Part shown: piece after piece, positions 25,702 through 36,502 of the stretch
How the letters are laid out: every line of letters begins with the position of its first letter
Numbering within the stretch: the first letter of the stretch is position 1
Assembly (NCBI GenBank): GCA_029250885.1
Contig: JAQXEK010000001.1
Location: forward strand, 62,001 to 126,000
Length of the DNA stretch: 64,000 nt
Direction: 5' to 3'
Origin: Planctomycetota bacterium
Lineage (GTDB): Bacteria; Planctomycetota; UBA1135; GCA-002686595
The notes under the pieces: model-generated
The model's database searches: none
What the model saw: the letters and a program-made list of their open reading frames with translations, nothing else
What the model was told of the DNA's origin: nothing
Position numbers and translations under genes: made by a program

Positions 25702-26523
25702 ATGGCGTGCCAGACTATGACCCAAGACCACGACATCACTGAAAGCCCCGAGCCCGAAACGCGAAGCGCAGCGGAAATCCAGGCCCAGCTGCTCGCGCGT
25801 CTAGCCGGTGGTCTCGCCCACGAGATTAAAAACCCCTTGTCGACCATGGCGATCAACCTCGCTCTACTTCAAGAGGAGTGGGAGCGCGTGTCCGCTGCCG
25901 GTGAAGGCGGCGATCCGGGGCCAGCCGTAGGGCGCTCTCTGCGGCGCATTCGCACGTTGCAGGCCGAGGTCGCGCGCCTTGACGGCATCCTTGATGAGTT
26001 CTTGACCTTCGCCCGTGGTGGGCGCGTCAACCGCAAGCCCGAGGACCTGTCGCGCATCGTGCGGGACCTGCTGGAGTTCGTCGAGCCCGAAAACGAAAGC
26101 GAGGGCATCCGCCAGCACGCGGACCTAGTGCATGGGCTGCCGATGGTCCTTGTCGATGAGATGCAGCTCAAGCAGGCCGTGCTCAACCTGTTGGTAAATG
26201 CGCGTCAGGCTATGGAGTCGGGCGGCGAGCTGATCGTGCGGACCCAGCGGGTGGGCAACGATGTACGCCTCTCGATTACGGACACCGGGTGCGGAATGGG
26301 TGCAGAGGAATTGGAGAAGTGCTTCGATGTGTTCTGGTCCACGAAGTCCCGAGGCACGGGGCTAGGCCTGGCTTCGGCAAGGCGAATTGTGGAGGAGCAC
26401 GGCGGCAGCATGACGGCGGTCTCCGAGCCAGGGACAGGGACTTCGATATCGATCCAGCTGCCCTTGGCGGTGGAGCTGGTGCCGCGCAGTGACGAGGATG
26501 ACCACGAGGCGGAGGACGCCTAG
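25702..26523 (+). CDS. Soluble sensor histidine kinase, NtrB-like
   Basis: A 273-aa kinase from ATG 25702; ATG 25666 and 25717 are alternatives. The long ORF upstream overlaps the sua5 fusion and is not credible. The HisKA motif GLAHEIKNPLS carries His40. The catalytic domain shows NLLVNARQAM (N box), DTGCGMG (G1) and GTGLGLASARRI (G2). There is no transmembrane or PAS domain; only about 25 residues precede the His box, so the input must come from a partner. It lies 3 bp before its response regulator. Together they form a two-component pair that drives sigma54 promoters. Confidence 0.9.
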   Translation: MACQTMTQDHDITESPEPETRSAAEIQAQLLARLAGGLAHEIKNPLSTMAINLALLQEEWERVSAAGEGGDPGPAVGRSLRRIRTLQAEVARLDGILDEFLTFARGGRVNRKPEDLSRIVRDLLEFVEPENESEGIRQHADLVHGLPMVLVDEMQLKQAVLNLLVNARQAMESGGELIVRTQRVGNDVRLSITDTGCGMGAEELEKCFDVFWSTKSRGTGLGLASARRIVEEHGGSMTAVSEPGTGTSISIQLPLAVELVPRSDEDDHEAEDA

Positions 26524-26526
26524 GAT

Positions 26527-27948
<1,422 letters not shown>

Positions 27949-28203
27949 GATGGATAGCTTGGTCCCGTAGACCTAGCACAGTGCTTACATTTAGGCGCAT
28001 GGGCGTGTGGAGCCCAGCCTTAAGTTCGAAGCAGACAAAGCTTGGTGCAGGGACTGAGTTTAGAGGGGTCTAAGCAGGGACGGGCGCTATGATCCTTGCC
28101 CTTTTGCCGCGCTTCTTACGCGCAGCCTGCACTGCGATCGCTCCCCTTGCCTGTTCCCAAACTTCTCCCTTGCGCCGACGCTCTTGCCCATTGCGGGAAG
28201 ATT

Positions 28204-30414
28204 GTGTCCCGTACCCTCGTTCGGTTGACCTGCTTGGCTGGGATGACCTTCCTACCCGCCAGCGGACTGGCCCAGGAAATGGTGTCCACGGTACCTTCGG
28301 TCGCGCCAATGCGCATCTTGGCCAAGGACGCCCCGACGGTGGATGGGGTCCTTGACGAGGAGGTCTGGGAAAGGGCAACGAAGCTTGGGAAGCTGACCCA
28401 GGTGGAGCCGGTAGAGGGGGCTCGGCCGACTCAAAAGACCGAGGTGTTGATCTGCTTTGATGAGGACGCCTTGTACTTTGGCTTCCGCTGCTATGACGAT
28501 GATTTGGGGAGCCTTCGGGCCACCCAAAGGCGGAGGGACTCAAACTTGGACCCCGATGATTCCATCGAAATTGTGATCGACCCGTTCTTGGATCGGCGCA
28601 ATGCATTCTGGTTCCAGATCTCGCCGGGTGGGGCCCGGGGGGATGCGCTGATCGTAAAGAATGGCTCGCAGTTTAATAAACGCTGGGATGGCATCTGGTC
28701 GGGCCGAAGTTCGATTGGATCTGACGGCTGGTTTGGTGAGCTTCGGATTCCCTTTGCGACCCTGAACTTTACGGCGGACCAGACGACCTGGGGCTTCAAC
28801 ATGCGGCGGTTCATCCGCCGTTTTGACGAAGAAGCACGCTGGGCAACACCTGATATTGAGTCGCGCTTCTTCTACATTTCGGATGCGGGCAACATGACTG
28901 GGATGAGCGGGCTGTCCCAGGGCTTGGCCCTGGACTTCGCTCCGTTCTTGGTGGGCGACTGGGGAGTGGAGACCGAGAGTGGTGGGGGGGATGGGGACGG
29001 GAAAACGGACCTTGAGGCGGGCTTTGATCTGTTCTACTCGCCCACACCCGAGTCCAAACTTTCGGTCTCGTACAACACGGACTTTGCCGAGACAGAGGTT
29101 GACTCGACCCAAGTCAACCTGACTCGCTTTAGCCTGTTCTTTCCGGAGAAGCGCGACTTCTTCTTGGAAGACTCTGGTGCCTTCTTCTTTGGACCCTCCC
29201 AAGGTGACAGCCGCGTTCTGCCCTTTTTTAGCCGCCGCATCGGCCTATCCAGTGGCGAGGAGGTCCCCATTGTCGGAGCCGTTAAGTACACCGGCCAGAC
29301 GGAGTCCGGCACCTTCGGCGTATTGAATGCCTCAATGGATTCGGCGACCACGTCGGATGGCCCCATTTCCGGGCAGAACCTCTTTGCAGGTAGGTATAGC
29401 CACAATTTAGATAAAGATTCTGACGCGGGGATCCTTGTGACGAGCGGAGATCCCGACGGTCTCGATAGCAATGCGGTGACCATCGGCCTGGACTGGAACT
29501 GGCGCACGCGAACTTTTAATGGGAACGAGTCCCTGCGCATGTCGGCCTATGCCATCGGCGCGTCGAACGATCCCGACTCGGATGTGGATGGGCTGCCTTT
29601 GGCCTTGCATGGTTCAGTGAACTATCCTGGGGACGAGTTGAGCCTCCAGGCCTCGGTGACCTACGTGGACGACAACTTTAATCCGGCCATGGGGTTCGTG
29701 TCGCGCACTGGCATCAAGAAGTACGACGCGGAGTTTGAGCTGAGCCCGCGGCTCAATGGCCACGAGTGGATTCAGCAGCTTGGTTTTTCCATCGAACCGA
29801 CCCTCTACACGAACACCGCCAACGAACTGCAGAGCCTTGAGATGGACTTCAAGTTAGTGGAGGCGCGCCTGCATTCGGGGGACCGCATCTCCTTGGAGGT
29901 ACAGCAGGATGTGGAGATCCTCGACGAAGGTTTTAATATAGTGGACCTGGTGGAGGTGCTGCCGGGGCGCTACGAGACGACCCGGGTTGGCGCGAGATTT
30001 AGGTTTGCTCCACGGCGCGAAGTCAGCGGGCGCGCGAGTGTGTTTGTGGGTGATTTTTGGGACGGTACACGCACGGATTACCGGACCTCCATCGACTGGC
30101 GGCCGGGGCCTTGGGGTTCCTTTCGGTTGGGTTACGAGCGCAATGAGCTCGACTTGGCGGATGGCTCCGTGGACATCGACATTGCGAGTCTGCGCAGTGA
30201 CTTGAACTTCACCCCGGACGTTTCCTGGTCCAACACCCTGCAGTGGGACAGCGTCTCGGATGCAGCAAGCTGGAACAGCCGGTTGTGGATGATCCTGGGG
30301 CCTGGGCGGGACCTGTTCTTCGTAGTCAACTCGGGTTGGGACGCAGAGGGCTCGGACCTGGTGCCGGTGGGCACCTCGGTGGCTATAAAGGTCGGCTACA
30401 CCTTCCGGCTCTAG
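28204..30414 (+). CDS. DUF5916 outer-membrane protein with N-terminal CBM9-like domain
   Basis: GTG 28204 gives 736 aa with a signal peptide ending ...FLPASGLAQ. It is preceded by GGGAAG but closely spaced, so the start is uncertain. Residues ~35-215 form a CBM9/DOMON-like sandwich: APTVDGVLDEEVWERA, then VLICFDEDALYFGFRCYD and DDSIEIVIDPFLDRRNAFWF. The rest is DUF5916, a beta-barrel-like domain with LSVSYNTDFAETEVDSTQVN and FSLFFPEKRDFFLED. The terminal residue is preceded by a strand-like KVGYTFRL ending, as in outer-membrane proteins. Members often accompany surface polysaccharide or peptide metabolism, but the ligand here is unknown. The 255-bp upstream gap holds TATGAT (28088-28093) and nothing else clear. 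Confidence 0.82.
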   Translation: MSRTLVRLTCLAGMTFLPASGLAQEMVSTVPSVAPMRILAKDAPTVDGVLDEEVWERATKLGKLTQVEPVEGARPTQKTEVLICFDEDALYFGFRCYDDDLGSLRATQRRRDSNLDPDDSIEIVIDPFLDRRNAFWFQISPGGARGDALIVKNGSQFNKRWDGIWSGRSSIGSDGWFGELRIPFATLNFTADQTTWGFNMRRFIRRFDEEARWATPDIESRFFYISDAGNMTGMSGLSQGLALDFAPFLVGDWGVETESGGGDGDGKTDLEAGFDLFYSPTPESKLSVSYNTDFAETEVDSTQVNLTRFSLFFPEKRDFFLEDSGAFFFGPSQGDSRVLPFFSRRIGLSSGEEVPIVGAVKYTGQTESGTFGVLNASMDSATTSDGPISGQNLFAGRYSHNLDKDSDAGILVTSGDPDGLDSNAVTIGLDWNWRTRTFNGNESLRMSAYAIGASNDPDSDVDGLPLALHGSVNYPGDELSLQASVTYVDDNFNPAMGFVSRTGIKKYDAEFELSPRLNGHEWIQQLGFSIEPTLYTNTANELQSLEMDFKLVEARLHSGDRISLEVQQDVEILDEGFNIVDLVEVLPGRYETTRVGARFRFAPRREVSGRASVFVGDFWDGTRTDYRTSIDWRPGPWGSFRLGYERNELDLADGSVDIDIASLRSDLNFTPDVSWSNTLQWDSVSDAASWNSRLWMILGPGRDLFFVVNSGWDAEGSDLVPVGTSVAIKVGYTFRL

Positions 30415-30429
30415 CTAGGCGGGACAGTG

Positions 30430-30484
30430 CTGTCAAAGTGGCAGCGTGCCTGTGGGGCCTTTGGCGCGCCTGTCGATATGGCAG
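30430..30484 (+). promoter_or_regulatory. Two matching 15-bp dyads upstream of dnaK (candidate operators)
   Basis: CTGTCAAAGTGGCAG (30430-30444) and CTGTCGATATGGCAG (30470-30484) share the pattern CTGTC-N5-GGCAG with near-perfect dyad symmetry. Their starts are exactly 40 bp apart, close to four helical turns, so a dimeric regulator could bind both on one face. The first overlaps a further GACAG/CTGTC inverted repeat. Neither resembles CIRCE (TTAGCACTC-N9-GAGTGCTAA) or HAIR. Confidence 0.5.
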
Positions 30485-30538
30485 CAAGTCGCCTGTCCAG
30501 TGTTTGCTAAGTCATTGATATTGTATGACTTATGACTT

Positions 30539-30553
30539 TGGCACGGGGTTTGA
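30539..30553 (+). promoter_or_regulatory. Imperfect sigma54 -24/-12-like element before dnaK
   Basis: TGGCAC (30539-30544), five bases, then TTGA (30550-30553). The layout is the sigma54 consensus TGGCAC-N5-TTGC except that the -12 GC is GA, a base that normally matters. Just upstream, TATGACT is repeated in tandem (30524-30537). Functional status is uncertain. Confidence 0.25.
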
Positions 30554-30614
30554 ATAGTAAGGCCGACTCCCGGCGCTTCCGGGGGCAATCGTCCACGAAC
30601 AACGTGAGGACACT

Positions 30615-32522
30615 ATGAGCAAGACACAAAAGATTATCGGCATCGACCTGGGTACTACCAACTCCGTCGTCGCTGTGATGGAGGGCGGAGAGCCCCAGGT
30701 TATCGCCAACCTTGAAGGCGCCCGCACAACCCCGTCCGTAATCGCCTTTACCGGCGATGACAACCGCCTTGTCGGTGCGCCCGCGCGCCGCCAGGCCGTG
30801 ACAAACCCGCACAGGACGATCTTCTCGATCAAGCGCTTTATGGGGCGCCGCCACAATGAAGTGGCCTCGGAAGAGAAGCTTGTGCCGTATAAGCTGAACG
30901 GTGGTCCCGACGAGCTCGTCAAGGTTGAGGTCGACGGCAAGTCGTACACTCCGCCCGAGCTGAGCGCCATCGTACTGAGCGCCCTGAAGGAGGCCGCTGA
31001 GAGCTACCTCGGCGAGACCGTGGAGAAGGCCGTGATTACGGTGCCCGCGTACTTCAACGACGCCCAGCGCCAAGCGACCAAGGACGCCGGTACGATCGCC
31101 GGCCTAGAGGTTGTGCGCATTATCAACGAGCCCACCGCGGCCACCCTGGCCTACGGCCTTGAGAAGAAAGAGAGTGGCCGCATTGCGGTCTACGACCTTG
31201 GCGGCGGTACGTTCGACGTGTCGATCCTCGAGATCGGCGACGGCATCTTCGAGGTGCTCGCCACCAACGGTGACACGCACCTTGGCGGTGATGACTTCGA
31301 CGAGGTCCTGATCAACTGGGTTGCGGACGAGTTCAAGAAGGACAACGGTGTGGACATCCGCTCGGATGCCATGGCTCTGCAGCGCTTGAAGGAAGCCTGC
31401 GAGAAGGCCAAGTGTGAGCTCTCCAGTGCGAACTCCACGGACATCAACCTGCCATTCATCACGGCGGATGCCTCCGGTCCTAAGCACCTGACCCAGACCC
31501 TCTCCCGCGCCAAGTTCGAGCAGCTGGTAGGTGATCTAGTTGAGCGCACGGCTGGCCCGTGCCTAGCCGCACTCAAGGACGCCGACCTCGATCCTTCCGA
31601 GATTGACGACGCTATCCTAGTTGGTGGCTCGACCCGCATCCCCGCAGTGCAAGAGATCGTCAAGAAGATCTTTAAGCGCGAGCCAAACCGCGGTGTGAAC
31701 CCGGACGAGGTCGTCGCACTTGGTGCAGCGATCCAAGGTGGCGTTCTTGCCGGTGAGGTCGACGATGTCGTTCTCCTCGACGTGACTCCCCTCAGTGTGG
31801 GCATCGAGACCCTCGGTGGCGTGATGACGAAGTTGATTGAGCGCAACTCGACCATCCCGACCTCGAAGAGCCAAGTCTTCTCCACGGCGGCGGACAATCA
31901 GCCCTCGGTGGAGATCCACGTTCTCCAGGGCGAGCGCGAGTTCGCCAATGACAACCGCTCCCTCGACAAGTTCCACCTCTCGGACATCCCTCCCGCACCT
32001 CGCGGCACACCGCAGATCGAAGTCAGCTTTGACATTGATGCCAATGGCATCATGCACGTGAAGGCTGTCGATAAGGCAACTGGCAAGGAGCACCAGGTGC
32101 GTATTGAAGCCGGCGGCGGGCTGACCGACGCCGACATCGAGCGTATGCGCTCAGAAGCCGAAGCCAACGCTGAAGGCGACAAGGCTAAGCGCGAGCTGGT
32201 GGACAAGAAGAACGAGGCCGACGCCATGGTTTACGAGACCGAGAAGCAGCTGAAGGAGCACGGCGACAAGCTCGACGATGCCGACAAAGCTGCGATCGAA
32301 GGTGCCGTAGAGGCAGTGAAAGCAGCCGCACTGCTGGACGACCTAGCTGCCCTTGAGGCAGCCATGGCGGACTTCCAGCAGAAGGCGCAGAAGCTGGGCG
32401 AGGTCGTCCAAGCCCAGGGCCAGGCCGACGCTGGTGGGGCACCCGACATGGGCGCAGAGGCTTCCGGCGGAGAATCCACCGAGGAAGAGCCGGTGGACGC
32501 GGACTTTGAAGTGAAGTCCTAG
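30615..32522 (+). CDS. dnaK: Hsp70 chaperone DnaK
   Basis: A 635-aa DnaK of standard length. The N-terminal ATPase begins [20 protein letters not shown]. It includes [29 protein letters not shown], the [14 protein letters not shown] phosphate loop and [16 protein letters not shown]. The substrate-binding domain follows with [17 protein letters not shown], and the helical lid ends in a Gly/Glu-rich tail closing DADFEVKS (E. coli ends ...DADFEEV...). It refolds proteins in the cytoplasm with DnaJ and GrpE, neither of which is adjacent. AGGA before ATG (GTGAGGACACTATG) is a plausible ribosome site. An intrinsic terminator follows, so it is monocistronic. Confidence 0.98.
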   Translation: MSKTQKIIGIDLGTTNSVVAVMEGGEPQVIANLEGARTTPSVIAFTGDDNRLVGAPARRQAVTNPHRTIFSIKRFMGRRHNEVASEEKLVPYKLNGGPDELVKVEVDGKSYTPPELSAIVLSALKEAAESYLGETVEKAVITVPAYFNDAQRQATKDAGTIAGLEVVRIINEPTAATLAYGLEKKESGRIAVYDLGGGTFDVSILEIGDGIFEVLATNGDTHLGGDDFDEVLINWVADEFKKDNGVDIRSDAMALQRLKEACEKAKCELSSANSTDINLPFITADASGPKHLTQTLSRAKFEQLVGDLVERTAGPCLAALKDADLDPSEIDDAILVGGSTRIPAVQEIVKKIFKREPNRGVNPDEVVALGAAIQGGVLAGEVDDVVLLDVTPLSVGIETLGGVMTKLIERNSTIPTSKSQVFSTAADNQPSVEIHVLQGEREFANDNRSLDKFHLSDIPPAPRGTPQIEVSFDIDANGIMHVKAVDKATGKEHQVRIEAGGGLTDADIERMRSEAEANAEGDKAKRELVDKKNEADAMVYETEKQLKEHGDKLDDADKAAIEGAVEAVKAAALLDDLAALEAAMADFQQKAQKLGEVVQAQGQADAGGAPDMGAEASGGESTEEEPVDADFEVKS

Positions 32523-32566
32523 ATTCGTCACCGGCGAGCTTGCTCGGTCGCCGGGTCTGATTTACG

Positions 32567-32604
32567 AAAAGCCCAATCCGCTGCAGCGGGTTGGGCTTTT
32601 TTTT
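32567..32604 (+). terminator. Intrinsic terminator of dnaK
   Basis: Arms 32567-32581 and 32586-32600 pair fully (one wobble) around TGCA, and the right arm runs into eight T residues (32597-32604). A second, weaker inverted repeat (CCGGCGA 32531-32537 with TCGCCGG 32548-32554) lies just upstream. The remaining 212 bp to the asparaginase gene show no gene. Confidence 0.92.
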
Positions 32605-32816
32605 GGTGCTGCGCTTAATCGAGTTGCGCTTCACGCGTTAGGAGACGTCTCCACTTATGCGGCGCAACGCCCAAGCCAACTAAGCCACAACGATAAGCCC
32701 AGCGCAGCGCCCTTGCGAGAAGAGCCCGCTCCCCCGCCTTGCTATTCGGAGCCTACATCGGCATTTTGTAACGACGAAGCAGCCCCAGTTCGGCCTCCCT
32801 CTAAGCCCCGCTCACG

Positions 32817-33854
32817 ATGCGTACCGCCCTCCTATTATTCGCCGCCGCCGGTGCGGCCTGCGTCTCTCCCCTCAACACATCCCACGCGGACTCCTCCCCG
32901 CCGCCAGCTTACGCGCTCGTGATCCACGGCGGAGCCGGCTACCCATCCCGCGACATGTCACCAGAGCAGTACGCGGGATTAACGAGCGGCATGCAGGGTG
33001 CTCTCTCCGCGGGGCTGGCAAGCCTAGAGGGCGGCGCGCCTGCCTTGGACGTCGTCGAGTTGGTCATCCAAATCTTGGAGTCGGATAGCAACTTTAACTC
33101 GGGAGTTGGCGCAGTCTGTACGGCCAACGGTGGCCATGAGCTAGATGCGTCAATTATGGATGGCGAGACCCTCGCCTGTGGCGCAGTTGGTGGGGTGACG
33201 ACGGTCGAGCATCCAATCGCTCTTGCGCGTCTCGTGATGGAAGAGACCCGCCACGTGCTGTTTGTCGCGGATGGTGCCGAAGCATTTGCTGACAGTCTCG
33301 GCGATCGGGTGTCCCGGGTTCCGAACAGCTTCTTTGATACCGAGCGCACGAAAGCCAGCTTGAAGGCGCTGCTCGATCGGCGCGCCGATGAGTCCGCTTC
33401 CAAGACAGCCGATGACAGCGATCCCAATGAGATTAAGGGTACGGTGGGTTGTGTCGTCCTAGACAGCTACGGGCACCTTGCGGCCGGCACGTCGACGGGC
33501 GGCTTGACGGGTAAGAGCTTCGGGCGCATTGGTGACTCGCCGATCATCGGTGCAGGTACCTATGCTGACGACGAGACCTGCGCAATCTCTTGTACCGGAG
33601 TTGGGGAGGAGTACATTCGTTATGCGGTCGCCCGGGACATCTCGGCGCGCATGGAGTACCTCGGAATGGGCGTTGCCGAGGCCTGCGATGTGGTGATACA
33701 CGAGGTGCTGAAGCCTGGAGATGGCGGCGTGATCGGCATCGATCGCCAGGGCAATGTGGCGATGTCCTTCAATACGACAGGCATGGTTCGCGCCGTGGGC
33801 AATTCTCAGGGCCGCTTTGATGTCGGCATTTGGGAGGGCTTCGAGGACCTGTAG
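32817..33854 (+). CDS. Exported plant-type L-asparaginase/isoaspartyl peptidase
   Basis: A 345-aa Ntn-hydrolase of the T2 family. After an N-terminal hydrophobic segment (ALLLFAAAGAACVSP; possible signal peptide, weak lipobox) comes ALVIHGGAG, the family start. The autocleavage site is GTVG at Thr209, which becomes the catalytic nucleophile of the beta subunit. Thr227 in the GTSTGG motif, RIGDSPIIGAGTYA and GEEYIR are the substrate-pocket elements. It hydrolyses L-asparagine and beta-aspartyl dipeptides. The linker before the cleavage Thr is Asp/Ser-rich and flexible, as expected. Export to the periplasm or envelope is inferred from the N-terminus. Confidence 0.9.
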   Translation: MRTALLLFAAAGAACVSPLNTSHADSSPPPAYALVIHGGAGYPSRDMSPEQYAGLTSGMQGALSAGLASLEGGAPALDVVELVIQILESDSNFNSGVGAVCTANGGHELDASIMDGETLACGAVGGVTTVEHPIALARLVMEETRHVLFVADGAEAFADSLGDRVSRVPNSFFDTERTKASLKALLDRRADESASKTADDSDPNEIKGTVGCVVLDSYGHLAAGTSTGGLTGKSFGRIGDSPIIGAGTYADDETCAISCTGVGEEYIRYAVARDISARMEYLGMGVAEACDVVIHEVLKPGDGGVIGIDRQGNVAMSFNTTGMVRAVGNSQGRFDVGIWEGFEDL

Positions 33855-33872
33855 CCCTCCTCAGGGGCCTTA

Positions 33873-33897
33873 GCCGTCGATGTCGCGACTCGACGGC
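33873..33897 (+). terminator. Hairpin after the asparaginase gene
   Basis: GCCGTCGA (33873-33880) and TCGACGGC (33890-33897) form an 8-bp stem with a loop that is itself palindromic (GTCGCGAC). AT-rich sequence (GAATTGATTTATTT) follows. It starts 19 bp after the stop codon. Confidence 0.55.
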
Positions 33898-34102
33898 GAA
33901 TTGATTTATTTCTACGCGGAACGCACCGCCTCCCTGCTTGTTTGCCTCATGGTAGCCGATTAGCGCTATGGGGCAGTAGCCCCGTCCCTGTTACGGCTCG
34001 GTTACCGTGGCGCCACAAATCGGTGCTAGACTGCCTCTATGTCTTCACTGTTTACTCTTGAACGCTCAGGACCTTTACACCCCCTCCATACAAAGAACAT
34101 CC

Positions 34103-35185
34103 ATGTCCAACTACTCCAGCCTACTGCCCGTTTGCTTCTTTTCCCTTGGCCTCACCCTTCTGGCGCCCCAGGACGAGGTGTTCTCCGTTGCAACCACCTA
34201 CGTCGAGGGCCAGGTACTTGAGACTCAATCGGTGATTGAGTTTACTTCCGAGCTGACGGCTTTCTCTATTGTTCTCGACGGGGAAGAGATCGACATGGGC
34301 GACCGCATGGGTGGTCAGACAACCTCGACCCGGAGCACTACCGTCACGGACGAGTTCCTCACGGTCAAGGACGGCAAGTTGACTTCGGTCCGCCGCACTT
34401 TTGACACATTGGAGGGCAACAGCGTGCGCTCCATGGGCGGCGAAGAGATGGTGTCTACCAGCAACGGTCCGCTGGAAGGCGTGACCCTAGAGCTAACCCT
34501 AGACGAGGACGGCGAGGTTGTCACGAATGTGGTCGACGGCGACGAGCCCGATGACGAGACGCTGCTGGAAAGCCACGCGCCGGCCTTGGGCCTGGACGCC
34601 CTCTTGCCCGCTGGCAAGATTGAGGTCGGTGAGAGTTGGGACTTTGACGGCACCGTCCTGATGCAAGTGCTAGGGCTCAATCTTGAGTCCCAGCTCTTCC
34701 CGCCCCAAGCCCCCGCCGAGCGCGGCGAAGGTGGCGAGCGCGGTGGTCGCCGCGGTCGCGGCGGCAACCAGAACCTGGCGAAGCTTCTCCTTGACGCCGA
34801 GTGGGATGGCGAGGCTGTTCTCACCGAAGAGCTGGTCGACGTAGAAGGCCTGGACTGCCGCGTGATCGAGTTTAGCGCCGATGGAGAAGCCGAGATCGAA
34901 GATCCCCCCGCACGGCAGCCCCGCGGCGACCGCGGCGGTGACGCCTTCGGCCTGGTCACACCGGCTACCTTTGGTGGAACCGGCACCCTAGAGATCTCAG
35001 GTAAGCTCTTCGTCTCTATCGATGCGAACCGCCCCGTGTCTCTCGAAGCGGAATGCTCGGCCACGGCGGAGACCGAGACGGTCCGTTCCGGCCGCGGTAG
35101 CGAGGTGACCATGAACAGCACTACAGAGACGACCCTGACCATCGATATCGACGTGAGTGAGGGTGAGGCTGAATCCGACGAATAG
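34103..35185 (+). CDS. Secreted acidic protein of unknown function
   Basis: I do not recognise this 360-aa protein. ATG 34103 gives a signal-like N-terminus (SLLPVCFFSLGLTLLAPQ). The mature part is acidic and beta-rich, with many Thr/Ser/Glu repeats. A central Arg/Gly-rich linker (RGEGGERGGRRGRGGNQN, near residue 210) and a second RGDRGGD near 275 divide it into segments. Phrases such as LEGVTLELTLDEDGEV and LPAGKIEVGESWDFDG are typical of planctomycete secreted proteins that I cannot name. It is followed by a strong hairpin and appears monocistronic. A possible -10, TAGACT (34027-34032), lies upstream. Confidence 0.7.
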   Translation: MSNYSSLLPVCFFSLGLTLLAPQDEVFSVATTYVEGQVLETQSVIEFTSELTAFSIVLDGEEIDMGDRMGGQTTSTRSTTVTDEFLTVKDGKLTSVRRTFDTLEGNSVRSMGGEEMVSTSNGPLEGVTLELTLDEDGEVVTNVVDGDEPDDETLLESHAPALGLDALLPAGKIEVGESWDFDGTVLMQVLGLNLESQLFPPQAPAERGEGGERGGRRGRGGNQNLAKLLLDAEWDGEAVLTEELVDVEGLDCRVIEFSADGEAEIEDPPARQPRGDRGGDAFGLVTPATFGGTGTLEISGKLFVSIDANRPVSLEAECSATAETETVRSGRGSEVTMNSTTETTLTIDIDVSEGEAESDE

Positions 35186-35210
35186 TCGGCAGCTCTAGTT
35201 CCGAAGAACT

Positions 35211-35255
35211 TGTGGCCTGGGCCTCTGTAATCGCGTTACGGGGGCCCAGGCCACA
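35211..35255 (+). terminator. Long hairpin downstream of the 34103 gene
   Basis: Perfect 13-bp arms (35211-35223 and 35243-35255) enclose an inner GTAA/TTAC pair. No T tract follows, so it may act with Rho or stabilise the 3' end. It lies 25 bp after the stop codon. Confidence 0.55.
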
Positions 35256-35359
35256 TGCTAGGGGGGCAGCAGCCAAGCGAAGGCCCGCTATGGAGCACCG
35301 AACGCCCTGGAGTTTGTAGCCGGCGGGCTGCTTTTTGGCCCAGCCTACCCATCCGGGGG

Positions 35360-35388
35360 TTGGCTCGCGGACAGCCCTCGGGTATCGT
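35360..35388 (+). promoter_or_regulatory. Predicted promoter of the GldA-type ABC operon
   Basis: TTGGCT (35360-35365) and TATCGT (35383-35388) with a 17-bp spacer. The -10 ends 22 bp before ATG 35411, giving a leader of roughly 15 nt without a clear ribosome-binding site. Confidence 0.5.
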
Positions 35389-35410
35389 CCTGCCAAGCTG
35401 TGCACCCCCT

Positions 35411-36502
35411 ATGATCGACGTACAAAATGTAACACGCCGCTTTGGTAGCCTGACCGCCGTGGATGACCTCACCTTCGAAGTTGAGAAGGGCGAGGTCGTT
35501 GGCTTCTTGGGCTTGAACGGCGCTGGTAAGTCCACGACCATGCGCATGATGACGGGCTACCTGCCGCCGACGAGTGGCAGCCTACGGATTGGCGGCTTCG
35601 ACGTGTTGACGGACTCACTCGAGGTGCGCCGCCGGATCGGCTATCTGGCCGAGGGCGTGCCCCTCTATCGCGAGCACCGCGTCTCGGAGATGCTTGCGTT
35701 TCAGGGCCGGCTGTTTGGAATGAAGCGCGCCGACATCCGCCGCCGCACGGGCGAGGTGCTCGACCGCGTTGGCCTGTCCGACCGCTCGCGTAGCCTGGTG
35801 GGCAAGCTCTCGAAGGGAATGCGCCAGCGCGTTGGTATTGCTGTCGCTCTGCTGCACGAACCCGACGTTCTGATCTTGGACGAGCCAACCAGCGGTCTGG
35901 ATCCGCTCCAGCGTGTTGGTGTCAGGCGCCTCGTCGCCGAGCTGGCCGAAGAGCACACCGTCATGATCTCCAGCCACATCCTGCCCGAGATCGAGGCGGT
36001 CTGCGGGCGCTTGATCTTGCTTCACAAGGGAGCAAAGGTTGCCGACGGAACGAAACACGAGCTGCTAAAGAAGCTGGGCGGCTCGCACCTCAAGCTGGTC
36101 GTTGCCGCATCGAGCACCGACGGGCTGCGACTCAAGCGCGCCCTGGCTGGCGTGCTCTGCAAGGATGAGCTAGCCCAAGAGGGAGCCATCTTTGTGCGTG
36201 AGCGCGGGGACGCCCTCGAGGCAACCTTGCGTGTTGAGCAGAACCCCGCCGAGGCTGTGGGTTTGTTGGCGGCCGCGCGGGGCTGGATCCTTAGGGAGCT
36301 CTCCTGGCATGAACCCAGCCTCGAGCAGCTCTTTGGTCGCCTCGCCACCGGCGCCACTGAGGAGGAGGCAGCGCTCTCCAAGCACGATGGGGGAGACTCT
36401 CCTGAGGGGGTAGCTTATGCCGACACTGCAGAGCTAAAGCCTGCTGGCCCAGAGCCCGGCTCAACCGGCTCAGATTCGCCGCAACAGGGAGCCGAAGCAT
36501 GA
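35411..36502 (+). CDS. ABC transporter ATP-binding protein, GldA-like
   Basis: A 363-aa ATPase. ATG 35411 starts directly at the domain (MIDVQNVTRRFGSL); the upstream in-frame extension includes the promoter and is rejected. Walker A is GLNGAGKSTT, the signature LSKGMRQRVGIA, Walker B VLILDEPTSGLD, and the switch His is in MISSHILPE. About 100 residues after the ATPase core end in an Ala/Pro/Ser-rich tail. It belongs with the permease and the GldG-like protein that follow, an arrangement known from gliding-motility Gld genes but also common in non-gliding bacteria. It overlaps the permease start by 4 bp. Confidence 0.88.
   Translation: MIDVQNVTRRFGSLTAVDDLTFEVEKGEVVGFLGLNGAGKSTTMRMMTGYLPPTSGSLRIGGFDVLTDSLEVRRRIGYLAEGVPLYREHRVSEMLAFQGRLFGMKRADIRRRTGEVLDRVGLSDRSRSLVGKLSKGMRQRVGIAVALLHEPDVLILDEPTSGLDPLQRVGVRRLVAELAEEHTVMISSHILPEIEAVCGRLILLHKGAKVADGTKHELLKKLGGSHLKLVVAASSTDGLRLKRALAGVLCKDELAQEGAIFVRERGDALEATLRVEQNPAEAVGLLAAARGWILRELSWHEPSLEQLFGRLATGATEEEAALSKHDGGDSPEGVAYADTAELKPAGPEPGSTGSDSPQQGAEA

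Noticed and set aside
30524..30537. Tandem TATGACT repeat as a CRISPR or microsatellite seed
   Set aside because: There are only two 7-bp copies; it is mentioned only as part of the dnaK upstream region.
34039..34221. A short leaderless-looking ORF starting 6 bp after TAGACT
   Set aside because: It overlaps the start of the secreted-protein gene at 34103 in another frame and has no protein-like features; the hexamer more likely serves the 34103 gene.
35211..35255. Long inverted repeat considered as an attachment or integron attC site
   Set aside because: There is no integrase, repeated copy or core site nearby; a transcript-end hairpin is simpler.
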